DNA from: Siccirubricoccus sp. G192
Lineage (GTDB): Bacteria > Pseudomonadota > Alphaproteobacteria > Acetobacterales > Acetobacteraceae
Direction of reading: 5' to 3'
NCBI RefSeq assembly: GCF_019084075.1
Contig: NZ_JAHREN010000001.1
Location: 1-64,000 of the forward strand
Length of the DNA stretch: 64,000 bases
Every line of letters starts with the position of its first letter. Within the stretch, counting starts at the first letter, position 1. The notes below the pieces were generated by a model. The model saw only the letters and a list, made by a program, of their open reading frames with translations, was not told the origin of the DNA and ran no database searches. Positions 10,333 to 20,699 of the stretch are shown one piece after another. The translations under genes were made by a program, and so were the position numbers.

Positions 10333-12112
10333 TTACTCGGCCGCCTGGGCCGGCTCCGCGGTCTGGCCGGTGAGCTGGGTGCGGACCAGTTCGGCGAAGC
10401 GGCCGCCCTGCTGCACCAGGTCGTTGAAGCTGCCGCGCTCGGCGATGCGGCCGCCCTCGAAGACCAGGATCTCGTCGGCATCGCGCACGGTGGAGAGGCG
10501 GTGCGCGATGACGAAGGTGGTGCGGCCCGCCATCAGCGCGGCCAGCGCCTTCTGCACCCGCGCCTCGGTCGCCGCGTCCAGCGCGCTGGTGGCCTCGTCC
10601 AGGATCAGCACCGGCGGGTCCTTCAGCAGCGCGCGGGCGATGGCCAGGCGTTGGCGCTGGCCGCCGGAGAGGCTGGCGCCGCGCTCCCCCACCATGGTGT
10701 CGTAGCCCTGGGGCTGGCGCTGGATGAAGTCATGCGCCTCCGCCATGCGGCAGGCGCGCTCGATCTCCTCCTGCGTCGCCTCGGCGCGGCCGATCAGCAG
10801 GTTGTCGCGGATGGTGCGGTTGAACAGCATGCTCTCCTGGAAGACGACGCCGATATTGCGCCTGAGGCTTTCCAGGGTGACGTCGCGCAGGTCATGGCCA
10901 TCCAGCGTGATGCGGCCCTCCACCGGGTCCCAGAGGCGCTGCAGCAGCGCCATGGCGGTGGATTTCCCGGCGCCGGTCTGGCCGACCAGCGCCAGGGTCC
11001 GGCCGGGCGGCGCCTCGAAGGAGATGTCGGTCAGGATGCGGGTGCCGCCGGGATAGGCGAAGGCCACCCGGTCGAACTCCACCGCCCCGATGGCACGGTC
11101 CAGGGTCAGCGCGCCGGGACGCTCCGGCACGCTGCTGCGGGCGTCCAGCACCTCGAAGAATTTGACGATGGAGGGCGCCTGGAAGACCAGCCGGGAGACG
11201 AAGGCCACCGCCCCCTCCAGCTTGCCGATCAGCAGGGTGGCGAAGCCCATGAAGCTGACGATCTCGCCCACCGTCGCCTTGCCATCGAGGTGCAACACGG
11301 TGCCGAGGACGAAGATCGCGATGACGGTGACGGTACTGGCGGCCCGGGTCAGCACCGAGACCACCGCCCACCAGTTCAGCACCGGGGAATTGGTGGTCCA
11401 GCACCTGCCGGACGATGTCGCCGAAGAGCCGCGCCTCGCTGTTCAGCCGGGTGAAGGATTGCACCACCATCACGTTGGAGAGCGCGTCCTGCGCATTGCC
11501 GGCGAGGCGCGTCTGGAACCGCTCGACCACGCTCTGCGCCGTCTCGGTGCGCTGGATCACGAAGGCGGTGAGGATGGAGAAGAAGACCACCAGCCCGATC
11601 AGCAGCAGGCCCATCCGCCAGTTCATCGCGAGCGTCAGCGGCAGCAGCACGATGGCGGCGATGAAGGTCACCAGATGGTCGCGGAAGAAGGCCAGCCAGA
11701 GGCCGAACATGTTATCCATGCCGACCAGCATCACCTTCATCAGCCGGCCGGACTGGATGTCGCCATGGAAGGAGAGCGGCATGGCCAGCACATGCTCGAA
11801 ATAGCGCTGCATCCAGATCAGCCGGTTGCGATGCGCCATGCGGTCCGAGAGCAGCGAGACGGCGACATTGGCGCCGATGCCGGACAGGCCCACCGCCCCC
11901 CAGAGCGCCAGCAGGGAGAGCGCCTCCGCCCAGACCGCATCGCGGCTCATGCCGGCGGCATGGGACAGCACGTCCACCACCCGGCCGAACAGCACCGGTT
12001 CCAGGAACTGCAAGCCGGCCAGCGCGACATTCGCGGCGGTAAGGCCGATCGCCACCCAGCGATCCGCCGCCAGGAGCCCGAGAACCCGCCCATAGAGCTT
12101 CAGAAACTGCAT
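10333..12112 (-). CDS. ABC exporter, permease-ATPase fusion, NdvA/ChvA-like (frameshift at 11384-11387)
   Basis: About 592 residues. The six-helix exporter domain begins MQFLKLYGRVLGLLAADRWV. The nucleotide-binding domain has Walker A GQTGAGKST, signature LSGGQRQRLAIARALL, Walker B PVLILDEATS and the H-loop VIAHRLS. The N-terminus and the AEPVLFGRVVD-like region match the cyclic beta-1,2-glucan exporters NdvA/ChvA better than MsbA, so the substrate may be a periplasmic glucan. A four-G run (11384-11387) has one surplus base; restoring it gives LDHQFPVLNWWAVVS. It is divergent from the Bug array. A general lipid or peptide exporter is the alternative. Confidence 0.8.
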
Positions 12113-12318
12113 CCGGCCGCGCCCCCGATGGCCTCCCTTGCCCGAATTCCCCGGACAATACCCACCCGGCCGGCGCCGGAGCGGGTGAGAGCCGTCCGTA
12201 CAGGCCCGCCCCGCCCTCCGGCAAGGCTTGCCATGCGCCGGCCCGATGCGGCAGGAACAGGGAAAGATCGGCCCAGCGGGACAAGAGTTCCCGCGGCCAG
12301 GAAGGAGACCAGCCGAGA

Positions 12319-13317
12319 ATGCCGCGTGACCCGATCGGGTTCCCGTCGCGCCGCGCCCTGCCGGGCATTGCCCTCGGCCTGGCCGCGGCGACCGGCCTCC
12401 TGCCCGCCAGGGCCCAGCCGGCCTGGCCGAGCCGGCCGCTCCGCCTCATCGTGCCCTTCCCGACCGGTGGCGCCACCGACCTGCTGGCGCGGGTGATGGC
12501 CGAGCGTCTGGGCGCCCGGCTCGGCCTGCCGGTGGTGGTGGAGAATCGCGGTGGCGCGGCCGGCGTCATCGCCGCCGAACTCGCCTCCCGCGCCGAGCCG
12601 GATGGCTACAACCTGTTCTTCGCCTCGATCGGCACCGCCTCCATCAATGCCAACCTGCACCAGCGGCTGAGCTACCGGCCGGAGGACCTGGTGCCGGTGG
12701 CGCTCTTCGCCGATCTGCCGAATGTGATCGTGGTGCGGCGCGACGCGCCCTGGCACAGCCTGCATGCCCTGCTGGCCGCGGCGCGCGCGAAGCCGGGCGG
12801 ACTGACCTATGCCAGTTCCGGCAGCGGCAGCAGCCTGCACCTCTCGGGTGAGATGCTGAAGGCGGATGCCGGCGTCGATATCCTGCATGTCCCCTTCCGC
12901 GGCGGCGCCGATACCGCGAACCAGATCCTGGGTGGGCGGATCGATATCGGCATGAACAACCTGCCCTCGGTCATCACCCTGATCCGGTCCGGCCAGTTGC
13001 GGGCGCTGGCGGTGACCTCGCCGGAGCGCACGCCGGCCCTGCCCGATGTGCCGACGGTCGCCGAATCCGGCCTGCCCGGCTATGCCGCCACCGCCTGGTT
13101 CGGCCTGCAGGTGCCGGTCCACACGCCGCAGCCGGTGATCGAGCGGCTGAACGCCGAGGTGAATGGCATCGTCGCCGACCCCATGGCGCGGGAGCGGCTG
13201 GAGCAGGTGGGCGCCCGGATGCGCGGCGGCTCCATCGCCGATTTCGCCGAATACATCCGCACCGAGAGCGTGAAATGGGCGGAGGTCATTCGCCGCTCCG
13301 GTGCCAGGGTGGACTGA
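12319..13317 (+). CDS. Bug/TctC-family tripartite tricarboxylate receptor 1
   Basis: Intact, 332 residues. Signal peptide RRALPGIALGLAAATGLLPA ends near ARAQ, followed by the mature start PAWPSRPLRLIVPFPTGGAT. Family marks include VVVENRGGAAGVIAAE, AEPDGYNLFFASIGTASI, HVPFRGGADTANQILGGRID and ALPDVPTVAESGLPGY. AAGGAG lies a suitable distance before the ATG. Such proteins capture carboxylates or other small acids in the periplasm and normally hand them to a TctAB membrane pair, which is absent from this window. First of six tandem paralogues, divergent from the ABC exporter. Confidence 0.9.
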   Translation: MPRDPIGFPSRRALPGIALGLAAATGLLPARAQPAWPSRPLRLIVPFPTGGATDLLARVMAERLGARLGLPVVVENRGGAAGVIAAELASRAEPDGYNLFFASIGTASINANLHQRLSYRPEDLVPVALFADLPNVIVVRRDAPWHSLHALLAAARAKPGGLTYASSGSGSSLHLSGEMLKADAGVDILHVPFRGGADTANQILGGRIDIGMNNLPSVITLIRSGQLRALAVTSPERTPALPDVPTVAESGLPGYAATAWFGLQVPVHTPQPVIERLNAEVNGIVADPMARERLEQVGARMRGGSIADFAEYIRTESVKWAEVIRRSGARVD

Positions 13318-13378
13318 CCCGGCGCTCCGCGCCCATGCTACAGGCCGAACAAAGCAATCCCGGGAGAGCCTCCACGCC

Positions 13379-14368
13379 ATGATCACCCGCCGCGCCACCC
13401 TCGCCGCCGGCGCCAGCCTGCTGGCAGCCCCTGCCCTGCACGCCCAGCCCGCCTATCCCAACCGCACCGTCCGGCTGATCGTGCCCTTCACCCCGGCCGG
13501 CACCACCGATATCGCGGCGCGCATCCTGGCGGAGCGGCTGACCCAGCGGCTCGGCCAGCAGGTGGTGGTGGAGAACCGGCCCGGCGCCGGCGGCAATGTC
13601 GGCTCGGACGCGGTCGCGAAGGCGGAGCCGGACGGCTACACCCTGCTGATGTGCACGGTCAGCAGCAGCGCCATCAACTACAGCCTCTATGGCGCGCGGA
13701 TGCCCTACAAGCCGGAGGACCTGGCGGCGGCCGGGCTGGTGCTGAAGGTGCCGAACGCGATCTTCGTCACCAACAGCCTGCCGGTGCATACCCTGAAGGA
13801 GCTGGTGGATTACGCCAAGGCGCGGCCGGGGCAGCTCAACAACGGCAGTTCCGGCCTCGGCACCAGCCTGCACCTGACGGGCGAGCTGCTGAAGACGGTG
13901 ACCGGCATCGAGATGGTGCATGTGCCCTTCCGCGGCGCCGGCCCGATGCTGCAGGAGGTGATCTCCGGCCGCATCCAGGTGGCGGTGGACAACCTGCCCT
14001 CGGTGCTCGGCCATATCCAGGACGGGCGGCTGCGGGCGCTGGCAGTCACCACCGAGGTCCGCTCCCCCGCCCTGCCCGATGTGCCGACCACGGCCGAGGC
14101 CGGCTACCCCGAGATCCTGGCCACCGCCTGGTTCGGCGTGCAGGTGCCGGCCCGCACGCCGCGGCCGATCATCGAACGCCTCGGCACCGCCATCGACGCC
14201 GTGACGAAGGAGCCGGCCACCCGCGCCAAATTCGCCGAATTGGGCGGCATGGCGCCCGGCCTGACGCCGGATGGCGGCACCTCGCCCGAAACCTTCGAGG
14301 CCTTCATCAAGGCCGAGATCGCCAAATGGGGCGAGGTGGTGCGGAAATCCGGCGCGACCATCGAATAG
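13379..14368 (+). CDS. Bug/TctC-family receptor 2
   Basis: Intact, 329 residues. Signal MITRRATLAAGASLLAAPAL, processed near LHAQ, then PAYPNRTVRLIVPFTPAGTT. With copies 3 and 4 it shares the stretch INYSLYGARMPYKPEDLAA and the C-terminal GGTSPETFEAFIKAEIAKW, so these three form a close subgroup. It starts 61 bases after copy 1 ends and its stop lies 12 bases before copy 3. Ligand unknown. The start 13379 is preferred because the signal peptide begins there. Confidence 0.9.
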   Translation: MITRRATLAAGASLLAAPALHAQPAYPNRTVRLIVPFTPAGTTDIAARILAERLTQRLGQQVVVENRPGAGGNVGSDAVAKAEPDGYTLLMCTVSSSAINYSLYGARMPYKPEDLAAAGLVLKVPNAIFVTNSLPVHTLKELVDYAKARPGQLNNGSSGLGTSLHLTGELLKTVTGIEMVHVPFRGAGPMLQEVISGRIQVAVDNLPSVLGHIQDGRLRALAVTTEVRSPALPDVPTTAEAGYPEILATAWFGVQVPARTPRPIIERLGTAIDAVTKEPATRAKFAELGGMAPGLTPDGGTSPETFEAFIKAEIAKWGEVVRKSGATIE

Positions 14369-14380
14369 GGAGCCGCCGCC

Positions 14381-15374
14381 ATGCATGCATCCCGCCGCCG
14401 GCTGCTGGCCGGCGCCACCCTGCTGCTCGCCGCACCGCGCCTGGCGCGGGCCCAGGCCTGGCCGAGCCGGCCGGTCCGCCTGGTCATCCCCTTCACCCCG
14501 GCCGGCACCACCGATCTGGTGGGTCGGCTGGCCGCTGAGCAGCTTTCTGCCCGGCTTGGCCATTCCGTGGTAGTGGAGAACCGCCCCGGCGCCGGCGGCA
14601 ATGTGGGGGCGGAATTCGTCGCCCGCAGCGAGCCGGACGGCCATACCCTGCTGCTCACCACCATCGGCACCGGCGCCATCAATTTCGCCGTCTATGGCGA
14701 CCGCATGCCCTACAAGCCGGAGGATCTGGCGGCGGCGGGGCTGCTGATCCGCGTGCCGAATGTGCTGATGGTCGCGAACTCGCTGCCGGCGCGCAGCGTG
14801 CCGGAACTGGTGGCACTCTCGAAGACGCGGCCGGGCGGGCTGAATTACGGCACCGCCGGCATCGGCTCCTCGCCGCATGTCTGCGGCGAGTTGTTCAAGC
14901 TGATGACCGGCGCGGCCATGACCCATGTCCCCTATCGCGGCAGCGCGCCCATGCTGACCGAGTTGATGGCGGAGCGGGTGGATGCGGGGATGGACAACAT
15001 TCCCTCCTCCCTCGCCTTCATCCGCGACGGCAAGCTGCGCGCGCTCGCCACCACCGGCGCCCGCCGCAGCAAGGTGCTGCCGGATGTGCCGACGCTGGAC
15101 GAGGCGGGCGTGAAGGGCTTCGAGGCCACCGCCTGGTTCGGCGTGCTGGCCCCGGCGCAGACGCCGAAGCCCGTCATCGCCCGGCTGGGGCGGGGAGCTG
15201 GACGCGGTGGCGAAGGACGCTGCCTTCCGCAGCCGCATGGAACAGCTTGGCGCCGACCTGCCCGGCTTGACGCCGGATGGCGGCACCTCGCCCGAAGCCT
15301 TCGAGCAATTCCTCACGGCCGAGCGGGCCCGCTGGCTGGATGTGGCGCGCCGCAGCGGCGCCAAGGTGGAGTAG
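14381..15374 (+). CDS. Bug/TctC-family receptor 3 (frameshift at 15187-15190)
   Basis: Reconstructed length about 330 residues. The signal peptide (MHASRRRLLAGATLLLAAPR) and mature start AWPSRPVRLVIPFTPAGTTD are clear. Mid-domain marks are INFAVYGDRMPYKPEDLAAA and HVPYRGSAPMLTELMAERVD. A GGGG run at 15187 holds one extra base after PKPVIARLG; removal gives GELDAVAKDAAFRSRMEQLG and a normal end ARRSGAKVE at 15374. Periplasmic solute capture is expected. Spacing to both neighbours is under 15 bases, so it is part of one transcript with copies 2 and 4. Confidence 0.85.
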
Positions 15375-15379
15375 AGCCC

Positions 15380-16379
15380 ATGGCAGCCTTTCCCCGTCGC
15401 AGCCTGCTGGCCGGGGGGGGCATTGCTTGCCGCCCCCGGGCTTCTCCATGCCCAGGGCAGCGCCTGGCCGAACCGGCCGGTGCGCCTGGTGGTGCCCTTC
15501 CCGCCGGCCGGCACCACCGACATCACCGGCCGCATCGCGGCGGAGATGATCTCGCCCCGGCTCGGCCAGCAGATGGTGGTGGAGAACCGCTCCGGCGCCA
15601 CCGGCAATCTCGGCGCCGAGCATGTCGCCCGCAGCGATCCGGACGGCTACACGCTGCTCTGCTGCACCATCTCCACCGCCGCCATCAACTATTCCCTCTG
15701 GGGCGCGCGGATGCAGGTGAAGCCGGAGGACCTGGCGGCGGTGGCGCTGCTGATCCGGGTGCCGAACGTGATCTTCGTGCCCGCCGAATCCCCGATCCGC
15801 ACCGCCCAGGAATTGGTGGCGGCAGCCAAGGCGCGGCCGGGCGCGCTGAATTACGGCAGCGCCGGCAGCGGCGGCTCGCCGCATATGTGCATGGAGATGT
15901 TCATGATGCGCACCGGCACCAGCCTGGTGCATGTCCCCTTCCGCGGCGCCGGGCCGATGCTGATCGAGGCGGTGGCGGGGCGGCTGGATGCCGGCTGCGA
16001 CAACATGCCCTCCTGCCTCGGCCATATCCGCGACGGGCGGCTGCGCGCGCTGGCCGTGACCAGCGCGGGCCGCTCCCCGGCCCTGCCCGATGTGCCGACG
16101 CTGGTCGAAGCCGGCGTGCCGGATTTCGAGGCCACCGCCTGGTTCGGCGTGCAGGCCCCTTCCCGCACTCCGCGCCCGATCATCGAGCGGCTGGGGACGG
16201 AACTGGACGCCATCACCCGGACCCCGGCCTATCGCGCCCGCATCACCGAATTGGGCGGCGACCCGCCGGGCCTGACGCCGGAAGGCGGCACCACCCCCGC
16301 CGCTTTCGAAGCCTTCATCAAGGCCGAGATTGCGCGCTGGGCGGAGGTGGTGCAGGTCTCCGGCGCCAAGGTGGACTGA
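15380..16379 (+). CDS. Bug/TctC-family receptor 4 (frameshift in G8 run 15413-15420)
   Basis: About 332 residues. The start MAAFPRRSLLAGG runs into eight consecutive G at 15413-15420; seven would restore ALLAAPGLLHAQGSAWPNRP and the rest of the family fold. Marks: VRLVVPFPPAGTTDITGRIA, SDPDGYTLLCCTISTAAINY, HVPFRGAGPMLIEAVAGRLD. The break is inside the signal peptide, so as written no exported protein could be made. It begins 5 bases after copy 3 ends. Closest relatives by eye are copies 2 and 3. Confidence 0.85.
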
Positions 16380-16393
16380 TCCCGGAGCCCCGC

Positions 16394-17369
16394 ATGACCC
16401 TCCCCCGCCGCGCCGCCCTCGGCGCCCTCGCCAGCCTGGCCGCGCCGGGCCTGCTGCGGGCGCAGGGCACCTATCCGGCGCGACCGGTGCGCGTCATTGT
16501 GCCCTTCCCGCCGGGCGGCGCCACGGATGCGGTGGGGCGGCTGACGGCCGAGCGGCTTGCCGCGGAACTCGGCCAGCCCTTCGTGGTGGAGAATCGCGGC
16601 GGCGCCGGCGGCAATATCGGCGCCGAGGCGGCGGCGCGCAGCGAGCCGGACGGCTACACGCTGCTCATCGCCGTCATCAGCGTCTCCGCCATGGCGCCGC
16701 ATCTCTATCAGCGGCTGAGCTTCGATCCGGTGCGGGACATCATCCCGGTGGCCCAGACCTGCCTGGTGGCGAACGGCATCCTGGCCCGGCCGGACCTGCC
16801 GGCGAAGACCCTGCCCGAATTGCTCGCCTTGGCGAGGGCGCGGCCGGGGCAGCTCACCTATGGCTCGCCGGGCAACGGCACCTCCGGCCACCTCACCGCG
16901 GAATACCTGGAAATCCCAGGCCGGGCTGGACATGCAGCACGTGCCCTACCGGGGCACCGCGCCGCTCATCACGGACCTGGTGGCGGGGCGGCTCGACCTC
17001 TGCGTCGACAACCTGCCGACCTATCTGCCGCATGTGCGGGAGGGGAAGCTCAAGCTGCTGGCCGTCACCTCCGCCGAGCGCTGGTTCGCCGCGCCTGAAG
17101 TGCCGACGGTGGCGGAATCCGCCCTGCCCGGCTTCGTCGCCACCCCCTGGTGGGGCGTGCAGGCGCCGGCCCGCACGCCAGCGCCCATCATCGAGACCCT
17201 GGCCCGCGCCACCCTGGCCGGCTTCCGGGACGAGGCGACGCGGGCGCGGCTGCACGGGCTCGGGGTGGAGGCGGCGCCGCTCGGCACCGCGGAATCCGGC
17301 CGCCACATCGCTGCCGAATACGCGAAATGGGGCGAGGTGGTGCGGGCGGCGGGCATAAAGCTGGATTGA
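16394..17369 (+). CDS. Bug/TctC-family receptor 5 (frameshift at 16911-16913)
   Basis: About 324 residues. Signal MTLPRRAALGALASLAAPGL, mature start TYPARPVRVIVPFPPGGATD. An AAA run at 16911-16913 holds one extra base; correcting it yields AEYLESQAGLDMQHVPYRGT and a normal end VVRAAGIKLD. With copy 6 it shares YGSPGNGTSGHL, HVPYRGT and LCVDNLPTYLPH-type strings, forming a second subgroup distinct from copies 2-4. It starts 14 bases after copy 4. Confidence 0.85.
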
Positions 17370-17442
17370 GCGGAAGCGTGGCGGCCGCCCCGGCGTTGGG
17401 GCTACGGTGGCAGGCCATCCCCCTGCCAATGGAGGCCCCCCC

Positions 17443-18417
17443 ATGCCACTGCATCGCCGCGCCGTCCTCGGTGCCCTGCCCCTCCTTGCCGCCCCTTCCC
17501 TGCTCCGGGCCCAGGCCGCCTGGCCGAACCGGCCGATCCGCCTCGTCGTGCCCTTCCAGGCCGGCGGCGCCACCGATGTCACGGGGCGGGTGATCGCGGA
17601 ACGGCTGGGCCAGAGCCTCGGCCAGCCGGTGGTGGTGGACAACCGCGCCGGCGCCGGCGGCAATATCGGCGCCGATGCCGTGGCGAAATCCGACCCCGAT
17701 GGCTACACCCTGCTGATGGCGACCATCGGCACCGCCAGCATCAACCAGTTCCTCTACAAGCAGATGCCCTTCGACCCACAGAAGGACCTGGCCTCGATCG
17801 CGCAGGTGAACCAGGTGGCCAATGGGATCATCGTCAATCCCAATACGGCGGCGAATACCCTGGCCGAGCTGATCGCGCTGGCCAAGAAGGACCCGGGGGG
17901 CATGAATTACGGCACCCCCGGCAATGGCACCTCCGGCCATCTCTGCGCCGAATTGCTGAAAAGCCGCGCCGGGATCGATATCCAGCACGTGCCCTATCGC
18001 GGCACCGGCGGGGTGCTGCCGGAATTGCTGGCGGGGCGGCTGGAACTGGCGGTGGACAACCTGCCGGCCTATCTGCCGCATCTCCGCTCGGGCGCGCTGC
18101 GGCTGCTGGCCGTGACTTCGAAGGACCGCTGGTTCACCGTGCCGGAGACGCCGACCGTGGCTGAAGCCGGCCTGCCCGGCTTCGAGGCGGTGGCCTGGTT
18201 CGGCCTGCAGGCGCCGGCGCGCACGCCGCAGCCGGTGATCGACAAGCTCGCCGCCACCACGCTCGCCGCCATCGCCGAGCCCGAGGTGCAGGCCAAGCTG
18301 CGCGAGGTCGGCAGCGAGCCGCGGCCGCTCGGCCCGGCCGAATTCAGCCGCTACATCGCGGAAGAGAACGCGAAATGGTCTGAAGTGGTGCGGATTTCGG
18401 GGGCGAAGCTGGAATAG
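17443..18417 (+). CDS. Bug/TctC-family receptor 6
   Basis: Intact, 324 residues, with GGAGG a suitable distance before the ATG at 17443. Signal MPLHRRAVLGALPLLAAPSL, mature start AAWPNRPIRLVVPFQAGGAT. Marks: VVVDNRAGAGGNIGADAVAK, DPDGYTLLMATIGTASINQF, HVPYRGTGGVLPELLAGRLE. It closely resembles copy 5. It is the last gene of the tandem array; the next gene is on the opposite strand and converges 21 bases after its stop. Confidence 0.9.
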   Translation: MPLHRRAVLGALPLLAAPSLLRAQAAWPNRPIRLVVPFQAGGATDVTGRVIAERLGQSLGQPVVVDNRAGAGGNIGADAVAKSDPDGYTLLMATIGTASINQFLYKQMPFDPQKDLASIAQVNQVANGIIVNPNTAANTLAELIALAKKDPGGMNYGTPGNGTSGHLCAELLKSRAGIDIQHVPYRGTGGVLPELLAGRLELAVDNLPAYLPHLRSGALRLLAVTSKDRWFTVPETPTVAEAGLPGFEAVAWFGLQAPARTPQPVIDKLAATTLAAIAEPEVQAKLREVGSEPRPLGPAEFSRYIAEENAKWSEVVRISGAKLE

Positions 18418-18438
18418 CGGCGGCGCTGCCCGCCGGCC

Positions 18439-19386
18439 TCAGCCTCCCACCATCTTCGTCGCCGCCGGCACGCCGCCGCGGGTGGCGCCGGCCGTGATCT
18501 CGCCGAAGACCGCGCGGAAGCTCTCCGGCAGGGCGCGGGAGAAGGGGGTGGCGAGCCAGAGGCGCAGCAGGGTCCGCTCCGCCGCATCGGCGGCGCTGGC
18601 CTCGCCGGCGTGGACGCGCTTCCAAACCAGTTGCGGGTTGTAGAGCAGCAGGTCGCCGGCATGCAGCGGGATCGACAGCGCCTGGCCCGGCGCCGCCGCC
18701 GCCGCGTCCAGCGCCGCCAGCGCCGCGATCTGGGCCGGCTCGGGCAGGGTCTCGGGCATCGCCTCGCGGTCGTAGCGGCCGACGAAACACCCGCTGGTGG
18801 TGCTGAAGACCGGCAGCAGCCGTGGCTCGGCACCGGGTTCCGGGGCGCGGTGCGGCAGCGGCGCATGCAGCACCGCCAGCGCGGTGCGGTCCGCCTTCAA
18901 CAATGCATTGTGCAGGGCGGGGGCCGAAACCAGGGTGATGCTGCCGCCTTCGCGCGGCTGGCCGAGGCAGAACAGCCCCACCGCATCGGCGGGGTCGGCA
19001 TGGAAGCGGGCCGGCGCCTCCGCCTCCGCCGTCGGCCCGGCCAAGCGGCCGACCAGGGTGCCGTCCCCGTCCTGCGGCAGGGCGGTGCCGAGATGCGCGG
19101 CCAGGACCAGCAGCGCCGCTTCCACCGCCATCTCCGCCTCCAGCCGCTCCAGGCTGAGGCCGCGCAGCAGGACAAAGCCGCGGCCATTTTCCAGCCGCTC
19201 CGCCACGCCCTGCAGGATCGGGCCGAGATGCGGCAGGGGCGCATCCTCCGGCCGCTCCGGCCGGCGGTTGTTCAGGGCGGCGACGGTGGCGGCAAGCTCG
19301 GCTGCGGCCTCCGCGCCCAGTGGCAGCATCCAATCGGCGGGGGAGAGCGAGGCGCCGGTCCAGACAGCGGGACCGGCCTGGGGCAC
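18439..19386 (-). CDS. TauD/TfdA-like Fe(II)/2-oxoglutarate dioxygenase
   Basis: About 315 residues. The metal-binding pattern is visible: FHADPADAVGLFCL (His-x-Asp) and HAGDLLLYNPQLVWKRVHAG (distal His region), with an Arg-rich end RTLLRLWLATPFSRALP. GPAVWTGASLSPADWMLPL near the N-terminus matches a TauD subgroup seen in bacteria and fungi. Substrate unknown; relatives oxidise small organic acids or act on sulfonates. No ATG fits the N-terminus; GTG at 19386 is the best in-frame choice, and the frame stays open far upstream. It is divergent from the M20 peptidase. Confidence 0.7.
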   Translation of the reverse strand: MPQAGPAVWTGASLSPADWMLPLGAEAAAELAATVAALNNRRPERPEDAPLPHLGPILQGVAERLENGRGFVLLRGLSLERLEAEMAVEAALLVLAAHLGTALPQDGDGTLVGRLAGPTAEAEAPARFHADPADAVGLFCLGQPREGGSITLVSAPALHNALLKADRTALAVLHAPLPHRAPEPGAEPRLLPVFSTTSGCFVGRYDREAMPETLPEPAQIAALAALDAAAAAPGQALSIPLHAGDLLLYNPQLVWKRVHAGEASAADAAERTLLRLWLATPFSRALPESFRAVFGEITAGATRGGVPAATKMVGG

Positions 19387-19537
19387 GAGACGGGGGGTGG
19401 GGTCATGGACCCATTCTATCAGTGCCCGCGCCTGGCCGGCAGAGAAAGAAGGCGGAAGAAAGGCCGGCCGGGCACCCTTGATGCAACGGCCCTGCGGCCG
19501 CAGGCTGCCGGCCCGACCGTATCTGAGGAAATCCCGC

Positions 19538-20671
19538 ATGGACGCGCCCGCCCTCGACCTGCCCTTCGATGCCGAGGCCATGCTGCCCGGCCTCCGCCGC
19601 TGGGTGGAATGCGAAAGCCCGACCTTCGATGCCGCCGCGGTGGCCCGCATGATGGAGATCGCGGGGCGCGACCTGGCGCTGATGGGCGCGCGGATCGAGA
19701 CCATCCCGGGCCGGCTGGGCTATGGCCCCTGCCTCCGCGCCAGCTTCCCGCATCCGCGCGCGCATGAGCCCGGCATCCTGGTGATGGGGCATCTCGACAC
19801 GGTGCACCCGATCGGCACGCTGGGGCCGCTGCCCTGGCGGCGCGAGGGCAACCGGGTCTATGGCCCCGGCATCTACGACATGAAGGGCGGCAATTACATC
19901 GCCATCGAGGCGATCCGGCAATTGCTGCGCGCCGGCATCGCCACCAGCCGGCCGGTGACGGTGCTGCTGACCAGCGACGAGGAGGTCGGCAGCCCCTCCA
20001 CCCGCGACCTGATTGAGGCCGAGGCGGCGCGCCATGCCGTGGTGCTGGTGCCGGAGCCGGCGCGGCCGGATGGCGGCGTGGTGACGGGCCGCTACGCCAT
20101 CGCCCGCTTCAACCTGCGCACGACAGGCAAGCCGAGCCACGCCGGGGCGCGCCTGGCGGACGGGCGCAGCGCGATCCGCGAGATGTGCCGCCAGGTGGTG
20201 GCGATCGAGGCGATGACCTCGGATGCCGTCACCTATTCCATCGGCGTCATCCATGGCGGGCAATGGGTGAATTGCGTCGCCACCCATTGCGACGCCGAGA
20301 GCCTCTCCATGGCCAAGCGCCAGGAGGACCTCGATGAGGCGGTGGAGCGCATGCTCTCGCTCCGCCCCACCGGCAACGACGTGCAGCTCGCGGTGACGCG
20401 CGGCGTGACGCGGCCGGTCTGGGAGCCGGACGAGCGGGGCATGGCGCTCTACGCCACCGCCCGCGGCATCGCCCAGCGCATCGGCTTCGACATCAGCAGC
20501 CAGAGCAGCGGCGGCGGTTCGGACGGCAATTTCACCGGCGCCATGGGCGTGCCGACGCTCGACGGGCTCGGCGTGCAGGGCGCCGGCGGGCATACGCTGG
20601 AGGAACACCTGATCCTCGACAGCCTGGTGCCGCGGGCGCGGCTGCTGGCAGGGCTGTTGCAGGTGGCGTGA
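19538..20671 (+). CDS. M20-family metallopeptidase / amidohydrolase (ArgE/DapE/CPG2-like)
   Basis: 377 residues. Zinc-site marks are GHLDTVHPIG (His-x-Asp), YDMKGG (bridging Asp), TSDEEVGS (catalytic and ligand Glu pair), and a final HTLEEH. The insertion with GKPSHAG is the dimerisation lid typical of carboxypeptidase G2-like members. It hydrolyses a peptide or N-acyl amino acid bond; the exact substrate is not predictable. Cytoplasmic, with no signal peptide. The upstream half of the open frame lies over the opposite-strand dioxygenase and is not coding; MDAPALDLPFDAEAM is the likely start. Confidence 0.87.
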   Translation: MDAPALDLPFDAEAMLPGLRRWVECESPTFDAAAVARMMEIAGRDLALMGARIETIPGRLGYGPCLRASFPHPRAHEPGILVMGHLDTVHPIGTLGPLPWRREGNRVYGPGIYDMKGGNYIAIEAIRQLLRAGIATSRPVTVLLTSDEEVGSPSTRDLIEAEAARHAVVLVPEPARPDGGVVTGRYAIARFNLRTTGKPSHAGARLADGRSAIREMCRQVVAIEAMTSDAVTYSIGVIHGGQWVNCVATHCDAESLSMAKRQEDLDEAVERMLSLRPTGNDVQLAVTRGVTRPVWEPDERGMALYATARGIAQRIGFDISSQSSGGGSDGNFTGAMGVPTLDGLGVQGAGGHTLEEHLILDSLVPRARLLAGLLQVA

Positions 20672-20699
20672 GCGGAGGGCTGGCCCTGGGCAGCGCGGC

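Noticed and set aside
13286..15607. Open frame of 773 codons on the minus strand through the Bug array
   Set aside because: Antisense shadow of three receptor genes; its internal repetition only reflects the duplicated genes on the other strand.
14381..17098. A single 905-codon plus-strand protein
   Set aside because: It is an artefact of frameshifts that link receptor 3, a wrong frame of receptor 4 and the start of receptor 5; each has its own signal peptide and stop.
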